NCBI RefSeq assembly: GCF_037975245.1
Contig: NC_092571.1
Coordinates: forward strand, 12,717,917-12,781,916
Direction: 5' to 3'
DNA: 64,000 bases
DNA from: Apostichopus japonicus
Lineage: Eukaryota; Echinodermata; Holothuroidea; Aspidochirotida; Stichopodidae
Made by a program: the position numbers and the translations under genes. The notes under the pieces were generated by a model, which was not told the DNA's origin, did no database searches, and worked only from the letters and a program-made list of their open reading frames with translations. Positions 25,101 through 33,400 of this stretch are shown here, in pieces. Numbering within the stretch: the first letter of the stretch is position 1; the number at the start of each line of letters is the position of its first letter.

Positions 25101-25916
25101 TTTAACCGAGTCGACGGCGAGAGCAAAGATTTGAAAAGAGTCGGCGATGGCAGAGCAGAGATTTTCTCCGACGAAAATAGAAACTGGAGCAAAATTTACG
25201 AGAGCAAAGAAACGGTGATAGGTGGTGATGCCTCCGAGGATAAGTCGGACGGAATGGTCATCGGCGGTAGTACGGATACGTTGCAGAGCGAAGACGACAA
25301 ACCAAACCCCAGCGATGTTCATTTTTTGACCGAGAGCGGGGCACTCGAAGAGCCCGAACAATACGATCTTCCAGAACCCCAGACGAATACGGAAGATGTG
25401 GCCAGTATGCAAATGGAAGAAGAGGCAGAAGATGTCGAGTTTGACAGGCGTAAGGAAATTTCGGAAAAATACGGCGTGACTCTCCGACAGAGATCGAGGA
25501 CTAAGAAGGCGTCGATATTTACCATGAGATTTAAGTCGAGGGACGGATTAGACTCCCGTACCCTATCCGGGAATCTGGACGGGTTCGGTTCCGACGGCCG
25601 TTCAAATGATTTACGGGATTCGCTCAACGGTTCGCTGCATCATTCGCAGACTTCGTTGGGTAGAGAGGTGAAGAGAATGTCCTCTTTGGAGGCAGGGGGT
25701 CGCAGGGGTAAAGGTGACTCCAAGTACGGCACCCTCAGGCGTTGGAAGAGGTTCACGACCGGGGCATTCCTTTCTAAGTCGATGCCAGACATAACTGCCA
25801 GGGCGAGTAGCAAAGATTGGGTAGAATCAGAACACGACAAGGAGTTTGAGAACGGTGGTGTGGCAGCTAGTCATCAGGAGAAAAAGTCAAAAGTCTTCTT
25901 CTTTTGGAAAATTTGA
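1109..25916 (+). CDS. PLCH: Phospholipase C-eta-like, 5'-partial, 13 coding exons
   Basis: Phosphoinositide-specific phospholipase C cleaves PIP2 to IP3 and diacylglycerol at membranes. The exons are 1109-1185, 3109-3201, 4220-4333, 5527-5604, 14844-15051, 15929-16108, 18056-18163, 18304-18431, 19363-19447, 20426-20572, 21100-21179, 21825-22122 and 24214-25916. All are bounded by AG/GT and phases match at every junction, giving 1098 codons to TGA at 25914-25916. Visible parts are the X-box end (LPSPEALKGKILIK), an acidic linker (EGGEVSEEDSADE), the Y box (LSDLVKYT, RVYPSAYRIDSSNY, GNCGYVLKP), a C2 domain (IDPYVEVEVIGLP, DEDPIGRDYIG) and a long unique tail. The linker and C2 motifs favour the eta class over delta or beta. 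PH, EF-hands and the catalytic X core are upstream of position 1. Family assignment is firm; the tail does not resemble anything I recognise. Confidence 0.92.
1500..2400 (+). repeat. 37-bp minisatellite with 214-bp higher-order period
   Basis: About two dozen copies of a 37-bp unit (aataatcatgta-yrtggtac-tagagttatg-aacacac). A block starting at 1847 recurs at 2061 with the same variants (ggcactagag, then ggaacttgag, then a shortened acacaatcatg unit), so the array has a 214-bp higher-order repeat. It lies in the first intron visible in the PLC-eta gene. Confidence 0.95.
2689..3048 (-). mobile_element. TTAA-flanked MITE, copy 1
   Basis: A 360-bp element with terminal inverted repeats AGGGTGTGAAAACTCG and (reverse complement of the right end) AGGCATTGAAGACTTG, flanked by TTAA at 2685-2688 and 3049-3052. 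A homologous copy lies in the opposite orientation at 36107-36446. TTAA target duplications are characteristic of the piggyBac superfamily; no transposase is encoded. Confidence 0.85.
3109..3201 (+). CDS. PLCH: PLC-eta exon: acidic start of X-Y linker
   Basis: 31 codons, phase 0 on both sides, acceptor ttccag and donor gtcagt. The peptide TQKLPLDHDNELEGG leads into a run of Glu/Asp (GEVSEEDSADELEEDFK). The X-Y linker of PLCs is autoinhibitory, and a negatively charged stretch here is typical. The EEGEVSxEDSADE pattern is what I associate with the eta class. Confidence 0.9.
4220..4333 (+). CDS. PLCH: PLC-eta exon: X-Y linker
   Basis: 38 codons, phase 0/0, acceptor tttctag and donor gtaata. 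It encodes a lysine-rich linker piece beginning LEKSGASKFENLVVAQWALK. Linker sequence is poorly conserved, so the support is splice sites, frame and position rather than homology. It could be alternatively included because skipping keeps frame. Confidence 0.7.
5527..5604 (+). CDS. PLCH: PLC-eta exon: basic linker segment
   Basis: 26 codons, phase 0/0, donor gtacgt. The peptide starts ARESSKRHRRSSSGLSG, an Arg/Ser-rich stretch with several potential basophilic kinase sites. Its acceptor (tataggc context) is weak, so the exon is less certain than its neighbours. The 9.2-kb intron that follows (5605-14843) holds the fold-back pair, a SINE-like repeat and several tandem repeats listed separately. 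Confidence 0.65.
6838..7036. mobile_element. Fold-back MITE, copy 1
   Basis: The ends are CAGTTGGGACAATTT and AAATTGTCTCAACTG. The interior is also self-complementary (aaagcactggtattgacagta against tactgacaatacgagtgctc), so the whole 199 bp can fold as an imperfect hairpin. A second copy follows at 7124. No coding capacity; target duplication not resolved. Confidence 0.7.
7124..7323. mobile_element. Fold-back MITE, copy 2
   Basis: 200 bp, same family and orientation as 6838-7036, with ends CAGTTTGGACAAT and ATTGTCCCAACTG and the same internal complementary arms (caaagcactagtactgaca / tgccagtacaagcttgtgcttt). It is separated from copy 1 by 87 bp. Confidence 0.7.
9415..9915 (+). repeat. Degenerate short tandem repeat (gactgttttcccatgt-like)
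   Basis: Many variants of a roughly 20-bp motif built on ctgttttcccatgtga recur with irregular spacing, especially 9415-9460, 9590-9680 and 9735-9870. It looks like an old minisatellite. It falls in the large PLC-eta intron. Confidence 0.6.
10440..10857 (-). mobile_element. tRNA-related SINE, minus strand
   Basis: Read on the minus strand, the first 60 bases from 10857 resemble a tRNA head: an A-box-like GGTCAAGTGGTTAAAAGCA and a B-box-like GGTTCGAGTCTC. A body follows containing GTGTCCTTGGGCAAGGCACT and CACCCAGGTGTATAAATGG, a combination typical of widespread invertebrate SINEs. The 3' boundary near 10440 is approximate. Confidence 0.7.
13313..13715 (+). repeat. 144-bp tandem repeat, about three copies, with DR1 motif
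   Basis: Three units spaced exactly 144 bp (aagaagtcta at 13361, 13505; aagaagcctt at 13649). Each early unit contains AGGTCAAAGGTCA (13383-13395 and 13527-13539), a perfect DR1 nuclear-receptor half-site pair. As 144 is a multiple of three, an open frame runs through the array, but it is not a gene. Confidence 0.9.
14029..14530 (+). repeat. About 140-bp tandem repeat, nearly four copies
   Basis: The motif ggtgtcagcagtggg begins units at 14029, 14169, 14309 and 14445, each followed by taaatgaaagagtactg and tggtatttgtacaaaacaa. It ends just before the exon at 14844. No coding potential. Confidence 0.9.
14844..15051 (+). CDS. PLCH: PLC-eta exon: Ser-rich linker and start of Y box
   Basis: 69 codons plus one base, ending in phase 1. 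It opens with a Ser/Glu cluster (SRSESSESESAEDG) followed by RRNSSAP, a plausible PKA or 14-3-3-type site. It ends in LSKQLSDLVKYTRSV, the conserved entry to the Y domain. The acceptor at 14843 or the tandem AG three bases on (14846) would change only one Gln, a possible NAGNAG-type choice. Confidence 0.88.
15929..16108 (+). CDS. PLCH: PLC-eta exon: Y box core
   Basis: Phase 1 in and phase 1 out, acceptor tttcag and donor gtaagt. It encodes the Y-domain core with RVYPSAYRIDSSNY and NPQP-like YSPQPMWNCGCQL. The Arg/Tyr and Ser/Asn positions here contribute to the TIM-barrel and PIP2 pocket in PLCs of known structure. Confidence 0.93.
16592..16770 (+). repeat. Interspersed repeat shared with 33.1 kb, copy 1
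   Basis: The segment around ttagactttgtagtccagtc-attttgattgatgg and the following tggtcatttctcaaa matches 33121-33290 (ttagactcaatagtccagtc). Same orientation on the plus strand, but different genes and opposite transcription. Ends and class unknown. Confidence 0.65.
17599..17816. mobile_element. Inverted pair of tRNA-related SINE segments
   Basis: An almost perfect 218-bp palindrome: arm ggttggggtgtccgcaaa at 17599 is mirrored by tgcggacaccccaacc ending at 17816. The centre near 17707 is ttacatatatcattg. Each arm contains cccgggttcgaa, a B-box-like sequence. The minus-strand arm, extended to about 17830, also has an A-box-like TGGCCTGGTGGTTGGGG. It is probably two head-to-head SINE copies or an inverted duplication. 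Confidence 0.75.
18056..18163 (+). CDS. PLCH: PLC-eta exon: end of Y box
   Basis: 108 bp, phase 1/1. It encodes VALNYQTEGRVMQLARAKF and GNCGYVLKPQVM, the closing strands of the catalytic barrel. The preceding intron (16109-18055) contains an interspersed repeat at about 16.6 kb and the inverted SINE-like pair at 17.6-17.8 kb. Confidence 0.94.
18304..18431 (+). CDS. PLCH: PLC-eta exon: Y-C2 junction and first C2 strands
   Basis: Phase 1 to 0, acceptor cttcaacag and donor gtaagt. It encodes KKLLTIRIISGQQLPKPPQS, the usual opening strand of the PLC C2 domain, then GERGE. The intron after it (18432-19362) shows no recognised element. Confidence 0.93.
19363..19447 (+). CDS. PLCH: PLC-eta exon: C2 domain
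   Basis: 85 bp, phase 0 to 1. It encodes IIDPYVEVEVIGLPIDC and the DN of the next loop. The Asp of DPYVEVE sits where C2 domains bind calcium. The next intron carries a G-rich purine tract at about 19.68-19.74 kb. Confidence 0.93.
19680..19735 (+). repeat. G-rich purine tract
   Basis: Runs of gggggaggggga with more than four GGG blocks, able in principle to form a G-quadruplex on the coding strand of the PLC-eta intron. Similar shorter tracts occur at about 8.22, 8.69, 11.03, 13.94, 14.62, 16.26, 17.53, 19.92, 20.63 and 22.88 kb. Confidence 0.8.
20426..20572 (+). CDS. PLCH: PLC-eta exon: C2 domain
   Basis: Phase 1/1. It encodes GFNPNWNQTV, then HMPEIALIRFAVWDEDPIGR and DYIGQ. The DEDPIGRDYIG loop supplies further acidic C2 ligands. 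It matches the PLC-delta/eta C2 pattern closely. Confidence 0.95.
21100..21179 (+). CDS. PLCH: PLC-eta exon: end of C2
   Basis: 80 bp, phase 1 to 0. It encodes GYRHIHLEGLDHATLYIHV, the last C2 strand, and then leaves the conserved catalytic module. Everything downstream is the variable tail. Confidence 0.93.
21825..22122 (+). CDS. PLCH: PLC-eta exon: proximal tail
   Basis: 99 codons plus one base, phase 0 to 1. The peptide is basic at first (LHRLTRARSSNKHDYARTK), then has a Ser/Thr run before an acidic end. The acceptor is tacag at 21824; a second AG in cacag at 21834-21835 would break frame. The following intron (22123-24213) is AT-rich with no recognised element. Confidence 0.85.
24214..25916 (+). 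CDS. PLCH: PLC-eta terminal exon: long acidic tail
   Basis: One 1.7-kb uninterrupted exon of 566 complete codons plus stop, markedly richer in GC than the introns around it. The protein is acidic, Ser-rich and largely disordered-looking. It contains a Cys cluster (CHCDFCLVESCGCS, C807-C819 of the visible protein) and ends in basic/aromatic VFFFWKI. The first ~80 residues (ATPVALDAITTMLEIAEID onward) look more ordered. Long divergent tails are normal for PLC-eta. I do not recognise any domain in it. Confidence 0.88.
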
Positions 25917-28900
25917 ATTCTAAGAGGCAGAGAATTCTAAGGGGCATCTTCCATCGCTTACGAGTAACCAAAAGAATCTGTGAGATTTTGTCGCCAGTAA
26001 ATATTGATTTGTTCCATCTTATTATTTGTGTACGGTACACCTTTGTCAGAGCTTATCAGCAATAATCAGGAAAACAGTTTGGCACCAAAATGCTGGAATG
26101 GCTCTCCAAAATTCAAGTGTTTTATCAGACGGAGAAAGTTTAGAATCCATCCCGATCGTGTGGTTAGGATACATTTGGAAAAGTAAACCGAAGCATCATT
26201 CATCACCTTCTGGTGTGGTAGAGATGAGTTATGCTGCCCTAATATGGACGCATGACGATTGAAACAAGATTTAGAGCAGTGGTTTTGAGTTGATATTTAA
26301 GAATGGTTTGATGCTATTCATTACAAAATTACCATAACAAGTTAGGTCATTAGCTGGATTAGTAAAATTTCATGACAAAATATGGAGGATTTTGGTGGTT
26401 TACGGAAGATTCCCAAATGTATCACATTTTGATGAGAAATTTGCAAAAGATAATAAAAGACCATACAAGGGTATCATTGACATTGGTCGTTAACCCTAAT
26501 ATTGACAAACTTTTAATAGACAACTTACTTTGGTATAAGCTTTACCTTTGTGACGAAAAACAATTATCATTTGCAAATTTCATAAAAGAAATATTGCTGG
26601 CATACTTTGCCTCCAAAAGTATTGTCAAGAGTTGCCTTTGCTTCATAGAATGTGACAGCTAGTGTTACCTTTCAAAGATGTTCCGTTGGCCAACGATATG
26701 AGAATTTACAGTATAGACTAAACTATTCCATAGTTCTGCTCTATGAAGTTGATTATCTTTACGTCTTGTACGTAAAGCATGTTTGGAAGCATCCACCTTT
26801 TTGCTCCATCCCAATGAACACAGTTGACAGTATTCGAGGTAGTAAGGGAATAATATAGTATTTGCATCACAAAATGGTGTAATTGCTATACGAGTCTTAA
26901 CGATGTACAGCAGTTGTTTTAACACAGGAACCATAGTATGAATATATAAGACACAATTGAAAGCCTCCAAAATGGCTTCACCAAATTTGAACACTAGAAC
27001 TTAGTCTGCAGTATTGATAAACAACTTTCATAATCTTTGTGTTTGATTTCTGTTCACAATGTGATCATACAACTTGAAATATTAATCAAAATGCAACTTT
27101 TTTTTGGGGGGGGAGGGGGTATTTTTGTTAGTGCCCAATGTCTTCTTCATTGGATAAATGATTACAACTCAGATGTCATGCTTAAATGCATTGCTAGTTT
27201 TGCCAGAAATTTGTGACATTTAGTCCCGACTCGCTTCATACGTCATAATTTATGCAATGAGAAATGCTAAGAAGAAAGGTTATGATGAAAACATCAAATT
27301 TCTCAGATTTTAACACCGCTGGTTCAGCCCAGGATTGGTACTCTAATATTTTAATAACCATAATATAATTTTGCATCATCCTTTTTAACCAGATCCTGTT
27401 AATATTTTTGTTACAATTTTGCAATTAAAGAAAGGTCATCAGGATATTGTATGGGTAATGGCAAATTTAACAAGGAAAGGGGTGTGGGAAGGTAGTATGT
27501 TTTAACACTGCCTAGACATTGTGTTATCATACACACTGTAGAAATGTTAAGTATGAAGACTTGACCAATGACTGCCATAAGTAAGACGTAAGGACTGTAG
27601 CCGAGGGACACCAGTTTTAAAATGAAATGGGCTCGATACACTGTCCTTTTTTTCATTGCAATTTCTTTGTGAGAATTTGTTAGAAACTGGGATACAAAGT
27701 TATGTTCTGTTCAAAACCTGTCTAGGTTTGAAACCCTATCATGTTATAATTCAGTATAAACTAATTGTGTGAGTTATTCGATAGTATGACACAGAGGTTT
27801 CGTGTGTCCACCACAACTCGGTACCTTTTACTAATTTTAATTACAGGCGTGATATCCTTTGCCCATATATATTTAAAGATTTCACTGCCGTTACTGTTAT
27901 CGTGTATTTATTTCTTACATAATATGTCTGTATGAATAAGAATTATTTTCTATTAGACCTCCAGTATTTTGTGCTATAGTTTACTGCAACTGTATTCACC
28001 CGCTTTCCAAACATAGCGGAATTTCATTTGAGTTTTTAACAACAGATTATTGTGGTGGGGGGGGGGTTTGGGGGGAGGGTATAGATGGATGCAGGCATGT
28101 TCTCGGGGTAGAACGCCACCTTCACTCACATATTAGGGAGTCAATATATATTCTGTTTGTCCTGCTTCCAACTATTCGCTATAGACTAATCCATATTTTG
28201 TCAACTTAAAAAAAAATAAAGGGATTTAAGGCTGTATTGTGCATTCTGTTATCAAGACACACAGATGCATAGCATAAGAGCTTGACTCGTCTTTTTCACC
28301 TTAGACAGGTTCCAAAAAAATCTCAACATGATAATTAAGACAACATACTTCTTTTCCAAAGGAATTAGCCATTTTGCAAGAAATGAGCCAATTTTGTTTG
28401 TAAACTAGCCAGTCGACACCCTTTTTTCTTTTGTAAACCAAACGAGTTGTTACACACTACGTACGGTACTTGACCATTTCATTTAGCAGAGAATCAAGGA
28501 TGTCTTTGGTATAAATAGCGTTACGGACACCTGACCAATGAATTTTGTTCCATGTTTATACCTTTTTCTGGTTCTATCGATTGTAAGGAACCTGTCAAGA
28601 CTGAAAAAGAGGACGATCTTTAGGGTTTGTTGTCACTTTTGTGCGTCTTTGTGATAGAATGCATAAATACAGCTTTAGATTAAACCCAACCACAATGACC
28701 TAAAACAGGTCTATTTTCATACTAATCCTAAATTTCTCAGGTTTTTTAGTTTGCATCACCAAAAAAGTAGCAGATTCTGAATTTTCCTTATCAAGATCAT
28801 CACAAGTTTTAATCAACTTCTCAATACATCGGTGGCTTACAAAAGGAGGATGCAAAGAAAAAGGTCAAAGAATTTTTCAAGAAACCATAATCACCCTTAG

Positions 28901-30351
28901 ACATAAAAACAGTTGGTTTGTTTTTGTTATAAATATTATCAAATAACATGGAGAATGCTAACACCCTCCTGCAACCTTAATTATGTTAAATATGCAACAG
29001 ACATTATGAATATTCAGTTAAAAACTAACCATGCATACCTTACCTCAAACAGAAACACGCATTGTATATGCACAGTTGGGGGAGACAGCATTCTCTGTGT
29101 TCTATTTCTATGGTTTTTGTATAATTGTACATAAGATCTTATTATGCAAGTGTAAATTTCATTTAGATATTTATAATCGAGAGTAACTTACAAACGTCGT
29201 CAGTTTTCCACAATGTGCAACACCTTTTCTCTTTGTTTCATGAATATTCATAACATAACACTTTTATGGATGTTTGCAATATACTGTCATTATATTTGAA
29301 ATTATATGTAATAACTCTCCCTTGAAACATGCGGAGAATTGTTTTTTTTTTTTTTTGCTTCAAACTATTTTCTCTTCGGCCTTCTGCTTGAGAAAACGAA
29401 AGAGATTAAGGACTGTCCAATTAAAATGTCTCGATCCACTAACGCAAAATGCTTTGAGAGTGGGAGAGAACTGCATGAGGATATTCCAACATCCATTGGA
29501 TATTTCATTGGATCATCCAACATCATCAGACCATTATTGTGAATTTGGTAACCTACCTTGATGCCTTAATGCCATTAAATATATGACAGTTATAACTACA
29601 AAACAAAGATTTGTTTCCTAAACGTAGTACACTGGATGCCTTTGCTTCTCCAAAATTTCACCAAAATTTAGAAGATTAAAGTTAACACTACAGAGGGAAG
29701 GGGCGGGGAGGGGGGCGATACTATTAATACTAAGTTTGAACGTGAGAGAAGATCATTTGATTTTCTACTATTATAAACTTATTGTAAATTGTAGCACTGA
29801 TGGCAATGTTGGCTAGTATTAGTAGTAACTAGTTCATCCGCAACCAAACCATTTCGTTAGTTACTTTTTTCTGACAAAATGTTGCCAGATTCAAAATTTA
29901 ACATTTCCCAGATAATTTCATGTGTGAAATGACCGGACAACTCGAAGAATCGTCACTTAATTGGATTCTTTTTTACCACAGGGCAGAAATTTTTTTTATT
30001 TGGAGTTGAAAGGAAGATCCCACTACTGCTGATATATTTGTCTGTTCCTTTGATACTACCTAGACCTACCAGCAACTGTAACAACATAGCAAACCTTCCA
30101 GTGGATGATCAGAAAGTGTTTAAATATTCAAAATCAAAAAATTCAAAATCAGAATAATAAATGACACTAATATCCAGTGTTTCCCATTCCCATTTAAATC
30201 ACTGAAGATATCACAATAAAGATGTAGGTTTTTTTTTCTTTTCTCTATTCACCAATCCTAGTAAACTGTCTTCTTCTTCTTCTTCAAGTTTGCAAACGCC
30301 TCTTGATTATGTACAAATCTGTCTGTCTGTCTTTCTGTCTGTAAGTAACAG
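25917..30351. other. Convergent intergenic region and 3' UTRs
   Basis: Lies between the PLC-eta stop (25914-25916, plus) and the prohibitin-2 stop (30352-30354, minus), so it holds both 3' UTRs. AATAAA hexamers on the plus strand include 26452-26457 and one near 28215; neither can be chosen without transcript data. There are G-runs at about 27.11, 28.05 and 29.70 kb. No credible open frame was seen. Confidence 0.6.
29995..30000 (-). terminator. Candidate poly(A) signal for prohibitin-2
   Basis: On the minus strand this reads AATAAA about 350 bp past the prohibitin-2 stop codon. It is the first canonical hexamer I noticed at a plausible distance; cleavage site unproven. Confidence 0.35.
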
Positions 30352-30453
30352 TTAGTTATTCCGGCTCTGGGCTGTGTTACTGTAATCCGAGTCGGCTATG
30401 TTCAGCATTAAGCTTCCCGCGTTCAGGTAAATACGGTTCTGGGACTGGGCGAT
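30352..30453 (-). CDS. PHB2: PHB2 exon 8: C-terminus
   Basis: 33 codons and TAA, phase 0, acceptor cgacag. It encodes [20 protein letters not shown] followed by a divergent polar end. A (TTC)n and a (TCTG)n microsatellite begin right after the stop (about 30270-30345 on the plus strand). Confidence 0.94.
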   Translation of the reverse strand: MAQSQNRIYLNAGSLMLNIADSDYSNTAQSRNN

Positions 30454-33400
30454 CTGTCGAGCAAAAACATTGATTTAACATCCAATGCATTGGATAGCCT
30501 CTTTGTACAAAGCCCGACTGGATCGTGATTTCACAAAGCAAGTGGGGTGTGTATTCAACCAGCTTTCATACGTCAGTTTGGACTTCTTTATAGTTCGGGA
30601 GGCATTCTACCCAGCTATGGATGGTAAACTCACTGAGATTTAGACGGCTAGTGCCCGACCCCACAACAACTTCCCGGATGCTGCATTTCACTGGTGCTAA
30701 TACCATTTGCCTTTACCTACCCTAGCACTGATCTATAACATCTCCACCATTACAAATATATAAACTCTCAAGTTTGAAAATTGCTTCACAAATTGATGTG
30801 CCATTTCTGGTAAAAATTGCATTTAATCTTGCATTTAATCAGTGAGTTAACTACTCATGTAGATGGCACCCCCTTTCCATCCTTCTATCGTCGTTGTCAA
30901 TTGAATTTCAGTATTATGGCACAATATTTCAATGCAATGACCCTCCCACTGTTATCAATTGAACTGAATAAACTAGTGCATCTCACCCTGGCCCTCACCC
31001 TCCCATCATCAACTGAATTTAGTAACCAAGTATGGCCCTCCAATTATCATCAATTAAATAAACATTGAAATAAACATTGAACAAAATAAACATTGAAATA
31101 CATGGCACACTGCACCCCCCCCCCCCATCTTAATCCATTCAATAACCAAATGAATGGCATCCTGGCCCTCCAATTTTTATCAATTGGATGAAATGACCAT
31201 GTACATGGCACCCTGCTTCCAACCCCCACCCCCCCCTTCAATGGAAAATTAAATAACCAACTACATGGCACCCCTGGCCCTCCAATTATTATGAATTAAA
31301 TGAAATAGTAACTAAATAAATGGCACCCTGCCTCCACCCATCCCTCCCCCCACCCCCGCCCAGTATCATCAATGGACTTTAATAGCCAACTTAGTCATCC
31401 TTTTATGATTCCCAACCAATTTGTCAAAAAGATAAATTTCTCGTCAGCCCTCGCCTTATCAAGTCATCTTACGAAGATAAAGTAGGGTTCTATCTCCACC
31501 TCTTCTCACTGAACAGACTTGGCTAAACTAACTTAGAAGGACATCACCATTGAAATTACTTTCCTATCCTTACTATCCTTATTAGTTTAAAGACATACAA
31601 AATACGTACCGTCCTGGCAATGTTTTGTGACGCCCTGATCTTCCTCAGCTTCAGGTAACCGGGATTCTTCGTGATAGCTTCACCGAGGTAAGAAAATGAT
31701 GTCAAGGCAAATTTGACGACAGACGACATGTAACGGTGACTGTGGTGTACATCATGTACGTAAGTGCTGGTATTGTAACCAAACAGTCATATTACACTCG
31801 CATTAAACATCTATTATACACTTAGACATTTTTTGTTCATGCTCCTGTTATTACTCACAGTACGATGCATTTCTTGGTACAACATATACAGTAGGCAGGT
31901 AAAATGCTCTGAAATATTAATTAACACTGTAATGGGATAGTAAGAGTTTAAAGAATGGAAACCTACAAAGCAAAACTTTCTGAAGAAGTTATTTTTAAAC
32001 CTCTAGGCTTCTAATCCAACACCTCGGTACACAGATGCCTCAGATTACTAAAGATGGTTATCAGTCAACAGTGTCACTATGACCAGACAACCTTCACACA
32101 CCACCCTTTACCTCCCCTCTTCCTCCCTCAACTCCCACCCCCATGCCTAATGTACCCAACTGTACCACCGCTAGGACGGTGCTTGCTGGACTTCACGCAA
32201 GTTTCATCCACAAGGTGGGGGGGTGTTTTACTGTCAATCCGGCCTTACAATGTATGTCCACCGAATGCCAAGGGTTCTCCAACTCTCGAGCGGGTAACGC
32301 TCAGAGAGAGAGAGAGAACCCTGGGCAGGACATCCATCAAGATTACAGACTGAACCCGCGGTGAATGATTTCAGGACAGACACCGCTGCCTGATGGGAAT
32401 TATGGTCGGTTGTCCTTCACGATCAAGAGACACAGGGTTGTCAAGCTTTCGATAATCATCACAGGCAATAAAAAATACTAAGATAGGTGTAGTACCGAGG
32501 AGGGGCAGGTTAATAGAAGCAATTCTGACTTTCTCAATCGATCTGGTTGCGAGGGAATTACTGATCTTTTTTTTTTTTGCTCTGGGTACCTTTTAAACCA
32601 TTAAAGCAGTGGGATTGTGTATATATGTAATATATTGCCAAATCCAATGACCAAGAAGTAAAAAAGAGCAATTTACATGTGTACAAAATGTACTGCAAAG
32701 CTGGTTTCACAAGTTCCAGTAACTTCCCCACAATATAAATATTATATCATAAGTTACCTTCTTCACTGAACTGTTTTGACTAACTAATAAAACACTGGAT
32801 CTACAAATGAATCAATCCATAACAGATGAGTATAGGCCTAGACTTGTTACATGTTACTACCCTCACTAAGCTGTTTAGACTAACTAACTAACTTACTTAT
32901 AAACACCAAGTCTACATCTAGGCCTTGATGGTAATGTTAATCCATTTTGTTTTTAATAAATTCTAACAACTTGACACAGACACGTTCTTTTAACTCCATA
33001 TATACAAGAGAGCACCCTTGCATTACATTCAACACCATCTTCCCACGACAAAATTTGTAACATATCGTTAAACGTGTCATTTGGGGTCATGCAAGTCTTC
33101 ATGTTTTCATGCAGTTTTAGTGTTGCAGCTGAGGAACTGACCTTATTGTCTGTGCATTAGACTCAATAGTCCAGTCATTTTAGTTGATGAACCTCACTCC
33201 GTTCAAAAGGGTCATTTCTCAAAGTTATAAAAGAGTTTATAGAAATACCAGCCAGGCTGCTAACAGTGGTTTTTACTGGTCTTACAGACATATCAAACTT
33301 ACAGTCATCCTTACAGGGTGAGACAGAAGAGGAACAATACATTGCTTGAACAGCACAAACATGCAAGGGCGGGAAAGTCTCAAAGTAAAGCAGCACATTG

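Noticed and set aside
24173-25627. Several long minus-strand frames opposite the PLC-eta last exon
   Set aside because: Antisense shadows of a GC-richer coding exon; no family resemblance and no splice context.
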